Shown: piece by piece, positions 8,239 through 17,426 of the stretch
Numbering within the stretch: the stretch's first letter is position 1
How the letters are laid out: each line of letters opens with the position of its first letter
Assembly (NCBI GenBank): GCA_017522685.1
Contig: JAFWYN010000019.1
Span: 62,001-126,000, forward strand
DNA length: 64,000 bases
Source: Lachnospiraceae bacterium
GTDB taxonomy: Bacteria; Bacillota_A; Clostridia; Lachnospirales; Lachnospiraceae
Reading direction: 5' to 3'
The notes under the pieces: model-generated
Databases searched by the model: none
Seen by the model: the letters and a program-made list of their open reading frames with translations, nothing else
Told to the model about the DNA's origin: nothing
Program-made: the position numbers and the translations under genes

Positions 8239-9252
8239 TTATTCTTCTTCCCAAGGTGCATCGGACACCTCAATCTTTTTATCACGAAGCATCAGGTCTT
8301 TCACTGCTTCTGATGCCGGCTTACCTTCAAAGAGAACCTTATTCACCTGCTCGATAATTGGAAGCTGTACGTTATACTTCTCAGCTAACTGCATTGCTGC
8401 CTTTGCGGAGTAAACACCTTCCACTACCATCTTAACCTCTGCCATAGCTTCTTCCATACTCATACCCTGGCCGATTAAGATACCGGCACGACGGTTTCGG
8501 GAATGCATGCTGGCACAGGTAACAATCAAATCACCGATACCTGTCAATCCTGAGAAGGTCTCATACAAACCTCCCATAGCAATACCCAAACGACCTATTT
8601 CCGTAATACCGCGAGTAATAAGCGCCGCCTTGGTATTGTCTCCGTAACCAAGTCCGTCTGCAATACCGGCTGCAAGTGCTACCACATTCTTTAAAGAACC
8701 ACCTAATTCAATACCCAAAATATCCGGGCTGATATAAACACGGAACACTTCGTTCATAAACAGGCTGCGAATATATTCAGCCGTAGTTTTCTTCTTAGCA
8801 CCCACAACAATTGTAGTAGGTACACCGCGGCTTACTTCCTCCGCATGGGAAGGTCCGGACAATACAGCCACCTGACACTGAGGAATCTCCTGTTCGATGA
8901 TTTCCGTCAGAGTCATTACCGTATCTTCTTCGATACCCTTTGCCACATTCACAATAATCTGTCCGGGGGATATCAAATCTTTAAATCTTCTTGCCGTAGC
9001 TCTGGTATAGGAACTTGCCACTGCCATAACCAGCATATCCTTACCGGTTACCGCTTCTTTATCATCCGTGGTAAAGATCATATCATCAGCCAGCTTTACA
9101 CCGGGAAGCATCTTATGTTCATGCTCCGAACTAAGCATCTCAATTTCCTTTTCCAATGCAGACCATACAGTAATCTCATGTCCGTTCTTATGTAAAAGTA
9201 CCGCTAATGCGATACCCCAGCTACCGCCGCCTAAAACAGCTACCTTTGCCAT
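8239..9252 (-). CDS. gpsA: Glycerol-3-phosphate dehydrogenase [NAD(P)+]
   Basis: 337 residues from MAKVAV. Makes sn-glycerol-3-phosphate from dihydroxyacetone phosphate for phospholipid synthesis. The Rossmann motif GGGSWGIAL is at the N-terminus, and the catalytic-Lys helix is in ELGGSLKNVVALAAGIADG followed by GDNTKAALITRG. The ATG at 9252 is preferred over 9258 because AGGAGG lies seven bases before it and abuts the other. Last gene of the DUF512-der-plsY-gpsA operon. Its product is the substrate of the plsY enzyme encoded just upstream, so the two steps are co-expressed. Confidence 0.96.
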   Translation of the reverse strand: MAKVAVLGGGSWGIALAVLLHKNGHEITVWSALEKEIEMLSSEHEHKMLPGVKLADDMIFTTDDKEAVTGKDMLVMAVASSYTRATARRFKDLISPGQIIVNVAKGIEEDTVMTLTEIIEQEIPQCQVAVLSGPSHAEEVSRGVPTTIVVGAKKKTTAEYIRSLFMNEVFRVYISPDILGIELGGSLKNVVALAAGIADGLGYGDNTKAALITRGITEIGRLGIAMGGLYETFSGLTGIGDLIVTCASMHSRNRRAGILIGQGMSMEEAMAEVKMVVEGVYSAKAAMQLAEKYNVQLPIIEQVNKVLFEGKPASEAVKDLMLRDKKIEVSDAPWEEE

Positions 9253-9266
9253 GTTCATTCCTCCTG

Positions 9267-9914
9267 TTACTGCTTATTCTTCTTCGTTAAATAAGTCTTT
9301 CTTTCCTCACCGCGAAGCAATCTTTTAATGTTCTCCCTATGCTTCCAGAAAGCCATAATCGCCAACAAAATTGCTACGATATACATCTCCGTCAAAAGGC
9401 TCTGCTCCATATCAAAAAAGCCGTTTTGTCCAAAGATAATAAGCTGGGTTACAAAGCCCACATATACTAACAAAGAACCCAATGAAACATAATGTGTAAT
9501 AAAGAATGCTCCAAAGAACAATACTACTCCTACCGGAATAAACCAAGGATGGAAGGACAAAATCAAACCGGCCGTAGCTGCGATTCCCTTTCCCCCCTTA
9601 AATCCCATATAAAAGGGAAAGTTATGGCCTAAAATCGCTCCTGCGGCAGTATAGATACAGAGCAGGTAAATCATATCAGCATGACTTTCTCCAAAAATCA
9701 AACGGCATACAATCACTGCCAGAATACATTTAAAACAATCTCCCAACAGTACAATCAATCCCGCTTTTGTTCCCAGCACTCTCAATGCATTGGTAGTACC
9801 GGAATTGCCACTGCCATGCTCACGGATATCAATTCCATGAGCTTTTCCGTAAAAGAAAGCTGTCTGGAATAATCCAAAAACATATCCTATAATAATACAA
9901 ATCAAACGACTCAT
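9267..9914 (-). CDS. plsY: Acyl-phosphate:glycerol-3-phosphate acyltransferase
   Basis: 215 residues, polytopic membrane protein. It transfers the acyl group from acyl-phosphate (made by PlsX, encoded near 45.2-46.2 kb) to the sn-1 position of glycerol-3-phosphate. Diagnostic motifs are GSGNSGTTNALRVLG in the first loop and GFKGGKGIAATAG in the second, with several hydrophobic segments between. The start overlaps the der stop by one base (TAATG), so translation is coupled. The charged C-terminus (REERKTYLTKKNKQ) is cytosolic by the positive-inside rule. Confidence 0.95.
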   Translation of the reverse strand: MSRLICIIIGYVFGLFQTAFFYGKAHGIDIREHGSGNSGTTNALRVLGTKAGLIVLLGDCFKCILAVIVCRLIFGESHADMIYLLCIYTAAGAILGHNFPFYMGFKGGKGIAATAGLILSFHPWFIPVGVVLFFGAFFITHYVSLGSLLVYVGFVTQLIIFGQNGFFDMEQSLLTEMYIVAILLAIMAFWKHRENIKRLLRGEERKTYLTKKNKQ

Positions 9915-11254
9915 TACTGATCTTTTTCCTTTCGTTCACGTATAATAAAGTGAAGCGGGGTACCCTTGAAACCAAAAGTATCTCGAATCTGATTTTCTAT
10001 ATAACGGGTATAAGAAAAATGCATCAATTCCTTGTCATTTACAAAAATAACAAAGGTAGGGGGCTTTACTGCCACCTGAGTAATATAATACAGGCGAAGT
10101 CTTTTTCCCTTATCGGAAGGGGGCTGCTGCATCGCAACGGCTTCCGCCATAATCTCATTCAACACACCCGTTGCCACTCTCATTGCATGGTTTTCGCTTA
10201 CCATGTCGATAGTTTCGTAAAGCTTGGGCAGACGCTGACCGGTCTTTGCGGAAATAAACAGCATTTCTGCATAAGGCATATAGGATAAGGTATTGCGTAC
10301 CTTCTCTGTAAAGCGATAAATGGTCTTGTCATCCTTTTCGATAGCATCCCACTTATTCACCGCAATAATCACCGCTTTCCCTCTATCGTGGGCAATTCCG
10401 GCAATCTTTGCATCCTGCTCGGTTACACCCTCGGAAGCATCGATGACCATTACCACCACATCTGCACGTTCTACCGCACTTACGGTACGTACAATCATAA
10501 AATGCTCCAGCTCTTCCTTAATTTTATTCTTTCTGCGAAGACCTGCCGTATCTATGAATACATATTCTTTGCCGTTATAGGTAATCTCCGTATCCACTGC
10601 ATCTCTGGTAGTACCTGCAATATCGGATACAATCAGACGGTTTTCACCTAATAATTTATTGATGATAGAGGACTTTCCTACGTTGGGCTTTCCTACGATA
10701 GCCACTCGGATGCGATCGTCCTCTTCCTCTTCCTCATCCACTTCAGGGAAATATTGGCTCACTTCATCCAACATATCACCGATACCAAGACGATTCGCTG
10801 CTGATATAGGATGAGGGTCACCAATACCCAGATTGTAAAATTCATACACATTCGCCATATATTTCTCAAAGCTGTCCACTTTATTTACTACCAATACCAC
10901 AGGCTTATGACAACGACGAAGCATATCTGCCACCTTGGCATCCGCATCCTGAAGGCCCTGCTTCACATCTACCAAAAAGATAATCACATCTGCGGTCTCC
11001 ATGGCGATTTCTGCCTGCTCACGCATCTGCGAAAGGATAATATCCTTGCTGTCCGGCTCAATACCACCGGTATCAATCAGGGTAAAGGATTTGTCCAACC
11101 AGGTAATATCCGCATAAATACGGTCTCTGGTAATACCCGGAGTATCTTTTACGATGGATATATTTTCACCTGCCAACACATTAAACAGAGTGGACTTACC
11201 CACATTGGGACGTCCTACCACTGCTACAATGGGCTTGGATTTTCTCTTACTCAT
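9914..11254 (-). CDS. der: Ribosome-associated GTPase Der (EngA)
   Basis: 446 residues with two tandem G domains and a KH-like C-terminus, needed for 50S subunit assembly. First domain: [13 protein letters not shown] and NKVD. Second domain: [14 protein letters not shown] and NKWD. A short acidic linker (EEEEEDD) joins them. Length is typical for the family. It lies downstream of the DUF512 gene with a 34-base gap and overlaps plsY by one base. Housekeeping, confident. Confidence 0.97.
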   Translation of the reverse strand: MSKRKSKPIVAVVGRPNVGKSTLFNVLAGENISIVKDTPGITRDRIYADITWLDKSFTLIDTGGIEPDSKDIILSQMREQAEIAMETADVIIFLVDVKQGLQDADAKVADMLRRCHKPVVLVVNKVDSFEKYMANVYEFYNLGIGDPHPISAANRLGIGDMLDEVSQYFPEVDEEEEEDDRIRVAIVGKPNVGKSSIINKLLGENRLIVSDIAGTTRDAVDTEITYNGKEYVFIDTAGLRRKNKIKEELEHFMIVRTVSAVERADVVVMVIDASEGVTEQDAKIAGIAHDRGKAVIIAVNKWDAIEKDDKTIYRFTEKVRNTLSYMPYAEMLFISAKTGQRLPKLYETIDMVSENHAMRVATGVLNEIMAEAVAMQQPPSDKGKRLRLYYITQVAVKPPTFVIFVNDKELMHFSYTRYIENQIRDTFGFKGTPLHFIIRERKEKDQ

Positions 11255-11288
11255 TTCTTCCTCCTTGTGCCTGTCCTAAGACCAAACA

Positions 11289-12620
11289 CTATTCGATTCC
11301 TAACACTGTATTTACAAAGTCACATCCGCTTGATTTTACAATATAAATAGGGACTTGTAAAGACTTTTCCAAATCAGATTTGGTAAAATCATCTAAAAAA
11401 ACTTCCTCACCGCTGCGAAGTACATTCTGAGGCAATAATAGTCGAGTTCCCAATTCTTTTCCCTTCAGCTGCTTCTCAATATCTTGGCCCGTAAGCAATC
11501 CGGAAACCGTAATATGCTCACCAAAGAAGTCATTTACTATCGGGTATACATTTATCTTCAAATTAGGGAAGTTGTCTTCCATAGTATTCGCTAGTTTCTG
11601 TATATACGGATATGCCAGAAGTCCTGTTGCCAAAGAAATCTCTTCTTTTACACTATCATCCGGAAGTGCTCCTTCTTCTGCCAATTTACGCATACCATCT
11701 TCGAACTCTTCCATTAACAGACGTGTCATACCAACACCGTTTTCCAGTTGCAGATAGCCATCATAGCGCTCTTCCTCCGGCATCTCCCTCTCAGCTAAGA
11801 TATACCACTCGTCACTGGCATGGATAAAGTGAGTGCCATACTCTGCATAAAGCTTCTTTTGCCAGCCTTCAATGGTATCAATGACCTTGCAGGCATCCTC
11901 TTTTGTAAAGGGCTCTAATGGATACAAACCCTCGCGGTATTTGGAAAGCCCCACCGGCACTACGGATACACTTTCCAGATGGGGCAAATACTTGGTCAGT
12001 TCACTGATGCTGTATTCCAGCTCTTCTCCGTCGTTTACGCCCTTACACAGCACAATCTGACCATTCATGGTAATGCCTGCTTCATAAAGGGTATCCACCT
12101 TTTTCAGGGCTTCTCCTGCGAAGCGGTTGTTCAGCATCATACAGCGAAGCTCAGGGTTCATGGTCTGGAAAGAAATATTGATAGGCGACAAATGGTACCG
12201 TGTAATCCTGTCAATATCATGGTCCGACATATTGGTCAAGGTCACATAATTGCCCTGTAAAAAAGACAATCTGGAATCATCATCCTTAAAATACAGGGTC
12301 TCACGCATTCCCTTAGGCATCTGGTCGATAAAGCAAAAAATACATTTATTATGGCAATGTCTGTACTCATCCATAAGGCCGTTTTTAAATTCAATCCCTA
12401 AATCTTCATCGAATTCCTTGTCCACTTCCAAAAGCCATTGTTCGCCGTCCTGCTTTTGGATCAGTACTTCTATATAGGTGTCCTGTACCAGAAACTGGTA
12501 GTCAAAAATGTCTTCAATCTCTGTATTGTCGATGGATAACAGGATATCGCCTGCTTCTATTTCCAATTCCTCCGCGATACTGCCGGGCAGCACGCGATTA
12601 ATGATGTGTTGTTTCTTCAT
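11289..12620 (-). CDS. DUF512 family protein (PDZ-like, radical SAM-like Fe-S)
   Basis: 443 residues from MKKQHII. An N-terminal PDZ-like domain (about 1-65, with PGSIAEELEIEAGD) is followed by a Cys cluster HNKCIFCFIDQMP and the C-terminal DUF512 region. This is the family often annotated as a putative Fe-S oxidoreductase. The C-x2-C pair after an N-terminal Cys/His-rich segment suggests an iron-sulfur cluster. Biochemical function is not established. I chose the ATG at 12620, with AAGGAA upstream, over a start 45 bases earlier that lacks a ribosome binding site. First gene of the operon to gpsA, an order common in Clostridia. Confidence 0.85.
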   Translation of the reverse strand: MKKQHIINRVLPGSIAEELEIEAGDILLSIDNTEIEDIFDYQFLVQDTYIEVLIQKQDGEQWLLEVDKEFDEDLGIEFKNGLMDEYRHCHNKCIFCFIDQMPKGMRETLYFKDDDSRLSFLQGNYVTLTNMSDHDIDRITRYHLSPINISFQTMNPELRCMMLNNRFAGEALKKVDTLYEAGITMNGQIVLCKGVNDGEELEYSISELTKYLPHLESVSVVPVGLSKYREGLYPLEPFTKEDACKVIDTIEGWQKKLYAEYGTHFIHASDEWYILAEREMPEEERYDGYLQLENGVGMTRLLMEEFEDGMRKLAEEGALPDDSVKEEISLATGLLAYPYIQKLANTMEDNFPNLKINVYPIVNDFFGEHITVSGLLTGQDIEKQLKGKELGTRLLLPQNVLRSGEEVFLDDFTKSDLEKSLQVPIYIVKSSGCDFVNTVLGIE

Positions 12621-12637
12621 AGTGTAAAAGTTCCTTA

Positions 12638-12665
12638 TATATATTTGACTCAGACAGACTCGCAA
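12638..12665 (-). promoter_or_regulatory. Candidate promoter of the DUF512 operon at the edge of the structured repeat
   Basis: TTGCGA (12660-12665) and TATATA (12638-12643) with a 16-base spacer on the minus strand. The -35-like hexamer lies in the end of the repeat element, so the repeat may have contributed it. Weak consensus. Confidence 0.35.
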
Positions 12666-12770
12666 GGACGCACTACGTACTCACTCGTGCTAACGCACTG
12701 CCTTGCTCGTTAAACATGTGTTGAAAATTAAATGTCGCTTCGCGCCGCTTAATTTTCCTCCACATGTTTA
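12658..12770. repeat. Structured intergenic repeat, copy 1
   Basis: Two consecutive dyads. First: GCAAGG (12662-12667) pairs with CCTTGC (12701-12706) and encloses GTGC-TAAC-GCAC. Second: AAACATGTG (12712-12720) pairs with CACATGTTT (12761-12769), and AAAATTAA (12724-12731) with TTAATTTT (12749-12756), around a 17-base GC-rich loop beginning ATGTCG. A second copy with the same plan lies at 20299-20408. It fills most of the gap upstream of prs. Confidence 0.65.
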
Positions 12771-12786
12771 TATTACTAGAAAATCC

Positions 12787-12815
12787 TTGACGTGTCACTA
12801 TCAGAATGTTATAAA
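12787..12815 (+). promoter_or_regulatory. Promoter of prs
   Basis: TTGACG (12787-12792), 17-base spacer, TATAAA (12810-12815). It gives a leader of about 155 bases. A second TATAAT at 12948-12953 lacks a good -35. Confidence 0.6.
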
Positions 12816-12867
12816 ATAATTATTGTTCTATGAAATATTGATAAAATTAATACAAAAGAGTATAAAA

Positions 12868-12891
12868 AATTGTCGCCCGGCGGCGACAATT
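12868..12891. promoter_or_regulatory. Perfect hairpin in the prs leader
   Basis: AATTGTCGCC-CGGC-GGCGACAATT, a 10-bp perfect stem. The T run that would make it an intrinsic terminator is on the minus-strand side, where no gene is present. For prs it may be a leader structure, or it may stop antisense transcription. Confidence 0.55.
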
Positions 12892-12977
12892 ACAAGAATT
12901 GCTTTGCAAATCTTCTTAATTACCACCACTGTACTCGCACAATTTCCTATAATATAAAAATACATTTGGAGGTTCTC

Positions 12978-14165
12978 ATGGCGAACTTAAAAGAACTGGA
13001 AAACACTATGCCCGTGGCACCCTTGAAAATCATCCCCCTCTCTTCTATGGCGGAGATGGGCAAGCGAATCAACGATTTGATGGTTGTTTACCGTGACTAC
13101 ATCAATAATGACCCGGTTAAGAATGACCCGGCTTTCCATGGTTATCTTGAAGAAAGCTATCTGGTGGATGTGGAATGTCCCCGTTTCGGTACCGGTGAAG
13201 GCAAAGCCGTATTCCACGAATCCGTAAGAGGTAAGGATTTATTTATTTTGGTGGATGTGACCAATCACAGCATCACCTACAGGGCTAATGGTTATATCAA
13301 CCACATGTCACCGGACGACCACTATCAGGATTTAAAACGCGTAATCGCTGCCTGTCACGGTAAGGCAAGACGTATCAATGTCATCATGCCCTTCCTTTAT
13401 GAAGGTCGCCAGCATAAGCGTTCCGGACGCGAATCCCTTGACTGTGCTTATGCTTTAACAGAATTACAAAACATGGGGGTAAGCAATATTATCACATTTG
13501 ACGCTCATGACCCCAGAGTACAGAATTCTATTCCCTTAAGCGGTTTTGACAATATTACCACCCCTTATCAGTTTATCAAAGCATTACTGAACACCGAGGA
13601 TGATTTGATTGTGGACAAGGACCATTTACTTGTTATCAGTCCCGACGAAGGTGCTTTGGACCGCGCCATTTACTTTGCTACGGTTTTAGGCGTGGATACC
13701 GGTATGTTTTACAAGCGTCGTGATTATTCTGTGATTATAAATGGCAAGAACCCAATTGTGGCTCATGAATTTTTGGGAGATAATATAGAAGGCAAAGACA
13801 TCATCATCATGGACGATATGATTTCCTCCGGCGGAAGTATGCTGGATACAGCAAAGCAGCTTAAAGAAATGAAGGCCCGCCGTGTATATATTTGTTGTAC
13901 CTTCGGTCTGTTTACGGAAGGTTTTGATGCTTTTGATGCCGCTTACGAAAGAGGTCACTTTGACAAGGTTATCACCACCAACCTAACCTATCTTCCACCG
14001 GAAATCTACAAAAAGCCTTATTTCATCGAAGCCGATATGAGTAAGCTGATTACTTCCATCATCGACTTTATGAATCATGATGTATCACTGGCATGTGTCA
14101 ATGATGTGACCGAAAAGATTCATCATTTTGTGAATGAGTATAATAGTCGGACGAAAACCATATAG
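12978..14165 (+). CDS. prs: Ribose-phosphate pyrophosphokinase (long form)
   Basis: 395 residues. Makes PRPP from ribose-5-phosphate and ATP, feeding purine, pyrimidine, His, Trp and NAD synthesis. The PRPP loop is in DIIIMDDMISSGGSM, and the flexible catalytic region with RQHKRSGRESL and the FDAHDPRVQN segment match the family. It is about 80 residues longer than the usual 315-residue enzyme, with extra sequence at the N-terminus; long forms like this occur in Clostridia. The ATG at 12978 is preferred because GGAGG sits seven bases upstream; a start at 12870 would have none. Monocistronic, on the plus strand, unlike most neighbours. Confidence 0.93.
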   Translation: MANLKELENTMPVAPLKIIPLSSMAEMGKRINDLMVVYRDYINNDPVKNDPAFHGYLEESYLVDVECPRFGTGEGKAVFHESVRGKDLFILVDVTNHSITYRANGYINHMSPDDHYQDLKRVIAACHGKARRINVIMPFLYEGRQHKRSGRESLDCAYALTELQNMGVSNIITFDAHDPRVQNSIPLSGFDNITTPYQFIKALLNTEDDLIVDKDHLLVISPDEGALDRAIYFATVLGVDTGMFYKRRDYSVIINGKNPIVAHEFLGDNIEGKDIIIMDDMISSGGSMLDTAKQLKEMKARRVYICCTFGLFTEGFDAFDAAYERGHFDKVITTNLTYLPPEIYKKPYFIEADMSKLITSIIDFMNHDVSLACVNDVTEKIHHFVNEYNSRTKTI

Positions 14166-14171
14166 AATGTT

Positions 14172-14202
14172 AAACACCCTGCAACTGATGCAGGGTGTTT
14201 CT
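14172..14202. terminator. Bidirectional terminator between prs and pgeF
   Basis: AAACACCCTGCA-loop-TGCAGGGTGTTT stem with T-rich tails on both sides, ending convergent prs and the rplS-to-pgeF operon. Confidence 0.85.
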
Positions 14203-14223
14203 ATTTACCATTTAATTTATTAT

Positions 14224-15141
14224 CTATTTCCACACCAAAAACGCCCCCAGATTTCCTCTCTTGCCGCCACTGGCTCTGTGAGAGAATAAATAGTCCGGGT
14301 TACAGTTGGTACAGATATCCGTAACTTCTATATTTTCAAGCTTCACTCCGGCACTTCGAAGTACCACTATATTGGCCAACCATAAATCCAGCTGGTACTT
14401 ACCTTCCGATTTCCCCGGCAATAATAGCTTACCTGTGGGATGCAGTCCTGCTTCATATGCTTCCTGACAATATCTGTCAATCCGTGAAAGCTCCCAGCCC
14501 CCTTGCTTAAACTGCACTGCCACTTCTTCGCTGATTTCATAGCAGTCCTGGCAGATGGAAGGTCCGATTGCCGCGATGATGTTCACCGGTTCGCAACCAA
14601 ACTCCCGTGACATCCTTTCCACCATCCTTGCTCCCATACCGGCCACGGTTCCCCTCCATCCGGAATGGGCTACACCGATGACCTGTTTCACCGGATCCAC
14701 AAAATACAGAGGCACGCAATCTGCCGTAAAGCAGGACAAAACCAGTCCTTTTTCTGCCGTAATCAGTCCATCAATATCCGTATAGTCCCTGTCAAAGGTC
14801 ACTCCTTTCCCTGCATCTTCTTTTGTAACCATGCGGATATTGATGGTATGGGTCTGATCCGTTGTCACAATATCCGTAGCTTGCGCACCCATTACTTGCG
14901 CCACACGGCCATAGTTTTCCAACACCGCCTCCGGCTTATCCCCTCGTATAAAACTAAAATTCAGGGTGGCAAACTCTCCGCAGCTGACACCACCCAGCCT
15001 GGTGGTAAATAAATGCTCTATGCCTTCAATGGCTGACAGTTTGGGGAAAGTCAAATATTCCAACTGCTCTCCACAAGTCAGCTTCTTACTCTTCTGTACC
15101 AATGTTTCTGTTCTATTCTTAGCACGTATTACAGGATACAT
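14224..15141 (-). CDS. pgeF: Laccase-domain protein (YfiH/PgeF, purine nucleoside phosphorylase-like)
   Basis: 305 residues. Multicopper-oxidase-fold family whose bacterial members (YlmD/YfiH) have been reported to act on purine nucleosides and to edit peptidoglycan precursors. The metal-site motifs are present: TDQTHT, CFTADCVPLYF and HSGWRGTVAGMG. ATG at 15141 is chosen because GAGGAGAG lies just upstream; a start at 15174 would overlap yraN by 23 bases. It closes the long operon that begins near rplS. Confidence 0.88.
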   Translation of the reverse strand: MYPVIRAKNRTETLVQKSKKLTCGEQLEYLTFPKLSAIEGIEHLFTTRLGGVSCGEFATLNFSFIRGDKPEAVLENYGRVAQVMGAQATDIVTTDQTHTINIRMVTKEDAGKGVTFDRDYTDIDGLITAEKGLVLSCFTADCVPLYFVDPVKQVIGVAHSGWRGTVAGMGARMVERMSREFGCEPVNIIAAIGPSICQDCYEISEEVAVQFKQGGWELSRIDRYCQEAYEAGLHPTGKLLLPGKSEGKYQLDLWLANIVVLRSAGVKLENIEVTDICTNCNPDYLFSHRASGGKRGNLGAFLVWK

Positions 15142-15151
15142 CCATCTCTCC

Positions 15152-15505
15152 TCATCCAATATGTTCAAAGGCATTCTGATACCAGCGGATCTCAGTCCCC
15201 TCTATGGCCACCACATCATAGCGGATAGGCACATTCCAGGACAATTTGTGCATGCACCGATAAAAGGCCGCCACCTGACAGATTTGCCTTTGCTTATAAA
15301 AACCAACAGCAGACTCAGGGCTACCGCTTCGTCCGCTGTTTCTATACTTTACTTCAAAAAACACCAAATAGCCGTTATGGTATCCGATAATATCGATTTC
15401 CCCATGACGGTTTCGAAAATTTCTCTCTACGATTCGAACGCCTTTCTCCGACAAATATGCGACAGCCCGTGATTCTGCCGCAGTACCTGTTTTTCGTTTG
15501 TTCAA
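15152..15505 (-). CDS. YraN family (UPF0102) endonuclease-fold protein
   Basis: 117 residues. Predicted Holliday-junction-resolvase-like fold with the core GEIDIIGYHNGYLVFFEVKYR, in which the E, D and E-x-K residues of a PD-(D/E)XK site are visible. Almost always linked to rnhB in Firmicutes, as here. Function not proven in the family; a DNA repair or processing role is the usual guess. Confidence 0.9.
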   Translation of the reverse strand: MNKRKTGTAAESRAVAYLSEKGVRIVERNFRNRHGEIDIIGYHNGYLVFFEVKYRNSGRSGSPESAVGFYKQRQICQVAAFYRCMHKLSWNVPIRYDVVAIEGTEIRWYQNAFEHIG

Positions 15506-15518
15506 ATCATTTTCTCCT

Positions 15519-15809
15519 TTATTTGTTAATCTTGCCCTTTAGCTTATCCATAGCATCCACAAACACCAGAATCTCCGCCACCACCTCATAAAGCTCAGGT
15601 GGTATCATATCCCCGATTTCCAATCGGGACAGAGTATCTGCCAACTTATCATCCCTATGAACGGGCACATCATACTCGTTTGCCTTTTCTATGATTCGCT
15701 CCGCCAAAAGCCCTCGTCCGCTGGCTATGACTTTGGGCGCATCCTCAGCCGGATCGTAGCTTAATGCGATGGCCTGTTTGGGTTTCTCCTTTTTTAATCT
15801 GCTATCCAT
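15519..15809 (-). CDS. FlhB C-terminal-like protein (YlqH type)
   Basis: 96 residues, matching only the cytosolic C-terminal domain of the flagellar export switch protein FlhB (ALSYDPAEDAPKVIASGRG, then HRDDKLADTL and IGDMIPPELYEVVAEIL). It begins just after where the autocleaved NPTH motif would be, and it has no membrane part. B. subtilis YlqH is equivalent and is likewise found near rnhB. No flagellar genes are in the window. Role unknown; it pairs with the upstream FliK-like gene. Confidence 0.85.
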   Translation of the reverse strand: MDSRLKKEKPKQAIALSYDPAEDAPKVIASGRGLLAERIIEKANEYDVPVHRDDKLADTLSRLEIGDMIPPELYEVVAEILVFVDAMDKLKGKINK

Positions 15810-15824
15810 CTTTTCCCCTTATTA

Positions 15825-17414
15825 TTAACATCTGACATCAAAGGAATAATTCACCAATGCCGGTCGATTGGAATTCTCCTGCAACAATTCACCAAAGGTG
15901 GGGTTTTCTCCCCCTTGTTGCTCCCCTTTGACCGTCAACTGATAGGACATATGATATCCTCTTTTCTCCAAGCGTGCGGTCAGCATATCCATATGCTCAT
16001 ACAAAAAGTCCAACATTTCATCATCCGCAATATAGAAATTAGTACTGACATTGCTCTCCTTCATGCGTACATATACATCCACCGGACCCAGATGCTCCAT
16101 ATCCAGATGAAGCAGGGCTGTCACCTCTCCGTCATCCCCTGCCAGATGCTTTTTGTTGGAATATACATACAGCTCTCCGTGGGCATTGTTCTCTGACAGC
16201 TTCAGCGGCAGCTGGATGTAGGCATACATCTGATTCATCTGATGTAAAAACTGAATGTTTTGGTTCAAATTTTGAACCGTCTTCGCCAAGCTACTTTGTT
16301 CCTGACCTACATTCTGCAGGTTTTCCGTCAATTGATTTAATTGTTTGTTCAATCGATGATATAGCTCCTGTACGTCATCCTTTTCGGAGCTTTCAGGCTG
16401 TAATAAAAGCTGCTTTTGTAAAAACTCTTTTACTCCGTCTTGAAACACATCCTTTTGTAGCAAAGCTGCCAATGCCTTCTCGTCACCTTTGCACTGTTCC
16501 AACAAAGAAGTCAGCTCTCTTGCCAAGGCTTCCCCACTCATGGTCCTAAGAGTAGCTGTATCCGACAAATCCGGCGCACCACTTGCCATTTGGTTCCCCA
16601 AAGAACCGGTTTCAGAAGTTTCTCCTTGCACATTGCCTGATTCTGCCATTAAGGCAGTCTCCGTCACAACCGCTTTATAGGCCGTTTCCGCCACGTTCCC
16701 GCTCTGGGGCATTATTTCTGCATTCCCCTGCAAAACAGTCCTTAAAAGGGCTTCTGCAGGCTTTCCCTGCCCGTTTGCCGTCATATCCTGTAACACATCC
16801 AACAATTCCTGCCCCATTTGCTCCACGCCCCCCACCAATTGATGCGTCATGGCCTTATAGGAATGAATCTGATTCAGGTTTTCCGTATTCACAGGCAGCT
16901 TCAGCTTATGCAAATCAATAATATCCATCAACTCTGCATCCCCATTGGATACCATCTGATGATAGATTTCCTGCAAAGTATTTTTATCAATGGAGATGCC
17001 TTCCTTCATCAGCTGTGCTGTCATCCCCATGGTGGTTTCATTGACGGGCAAAGATGCGGTTTCCAACGCCTTAGCCGCATTCTGTTCCATTCCTGTATTT
17101 TCAAACAAGGGGCTTAAGGACAAGGTAGAACCGTTATTTTTCACCTGAAGCAGCAAACTTTTGCCCACATTCAGCATCAGACTTTGCTCTAATCGGGCCT
17201 GTAACGGAATATTTTCTCCATCCATATTTACCAGAAGTTTTACGGTATCTCCCAGATTCTCCAGTACCTCACCCTGCAAAATCTGCCCCGGTGTTAAAGC
17301 CCTGATTTGTGCCGCAATCTGCCCGGGCAGCTGTTGAATCTGCACCGAACCGCTTGCTTTCGCGGATGCACTGTTTTGATTGATGTAATTGTGAAGCATT
17401 TCATTCAGTCGCAT
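15825..17414 (-). CDS. FliK C-terminal-domain-like protein (YlqG type)
   Basis: 529 residues. The long N-terminal region is Gln/Asn/Leu-rich and low in recognisable domains. About 400-500 resembles the hook-length-control FliK C-terminal domain (LPLKLSENNAHGELYVYSNK, LHLDMEHLGPVDVYVRM). It lies 15 bases upstream of the FlhB-like gene, so the two parts that interact in flagellar export (FliK-C with FlhB-C) are retained together. That suggests a conserved pair outside the flagellum. Moderate confidence in family, low in function. Confidence 0.75.
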   Translation of the reverse strand: MRLNEMLHNYINQNSASAKASGSVQIQQLPGQIAAQIRALTPGQILQGEVLENLGDTVKLLVNMDGENIPLQARLEQSLMLNVGKSLLLQVKNNGSTLSLSPLFENTGMEQNAAKALETASLPVNETTMGMTAQLMKEGISIDKNTLQEIYHQMVSNGDAELMDIIDLHKLKLPVNTENLNQIHSYKAMTHQLVGGVEQMGQELLDVLQDMTANGQGKPAEALLRTVLQGNAEIMPQSGNVAETAYKAVVTETALMAESGNVQGETSETGSLGNQMASGAPDLSDTATLRTMSGEALARELTSLLEQCKGDEKALAALLQKDVFQDGVKEFLQKQLLLQPESSEKDDVQELYHRLNKQLNQLTENLQNVGQEQSSLAKTVQNLNQNIQFLHQMNQMYAYIQLPLKLSENNAHGELYVYSNKKHLAGDDGEVTALLHLDMEHLGPVDVYVRMKESNVSTNFYIADDEMLDFLYEHMDMLTARLEKRGYHMSYQLTVKGEQQGGENPTFGELLQENSNRPALVNYSFDVRC

Positions 17415-17426
17415 CCGTAGTCCTCC

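Noticed and set aside
15519..17414. A flagellar operon
   Set aside because: Only C-terminal FliK-like and FlhB-like parts are present, with no other flagellar genes in the window.
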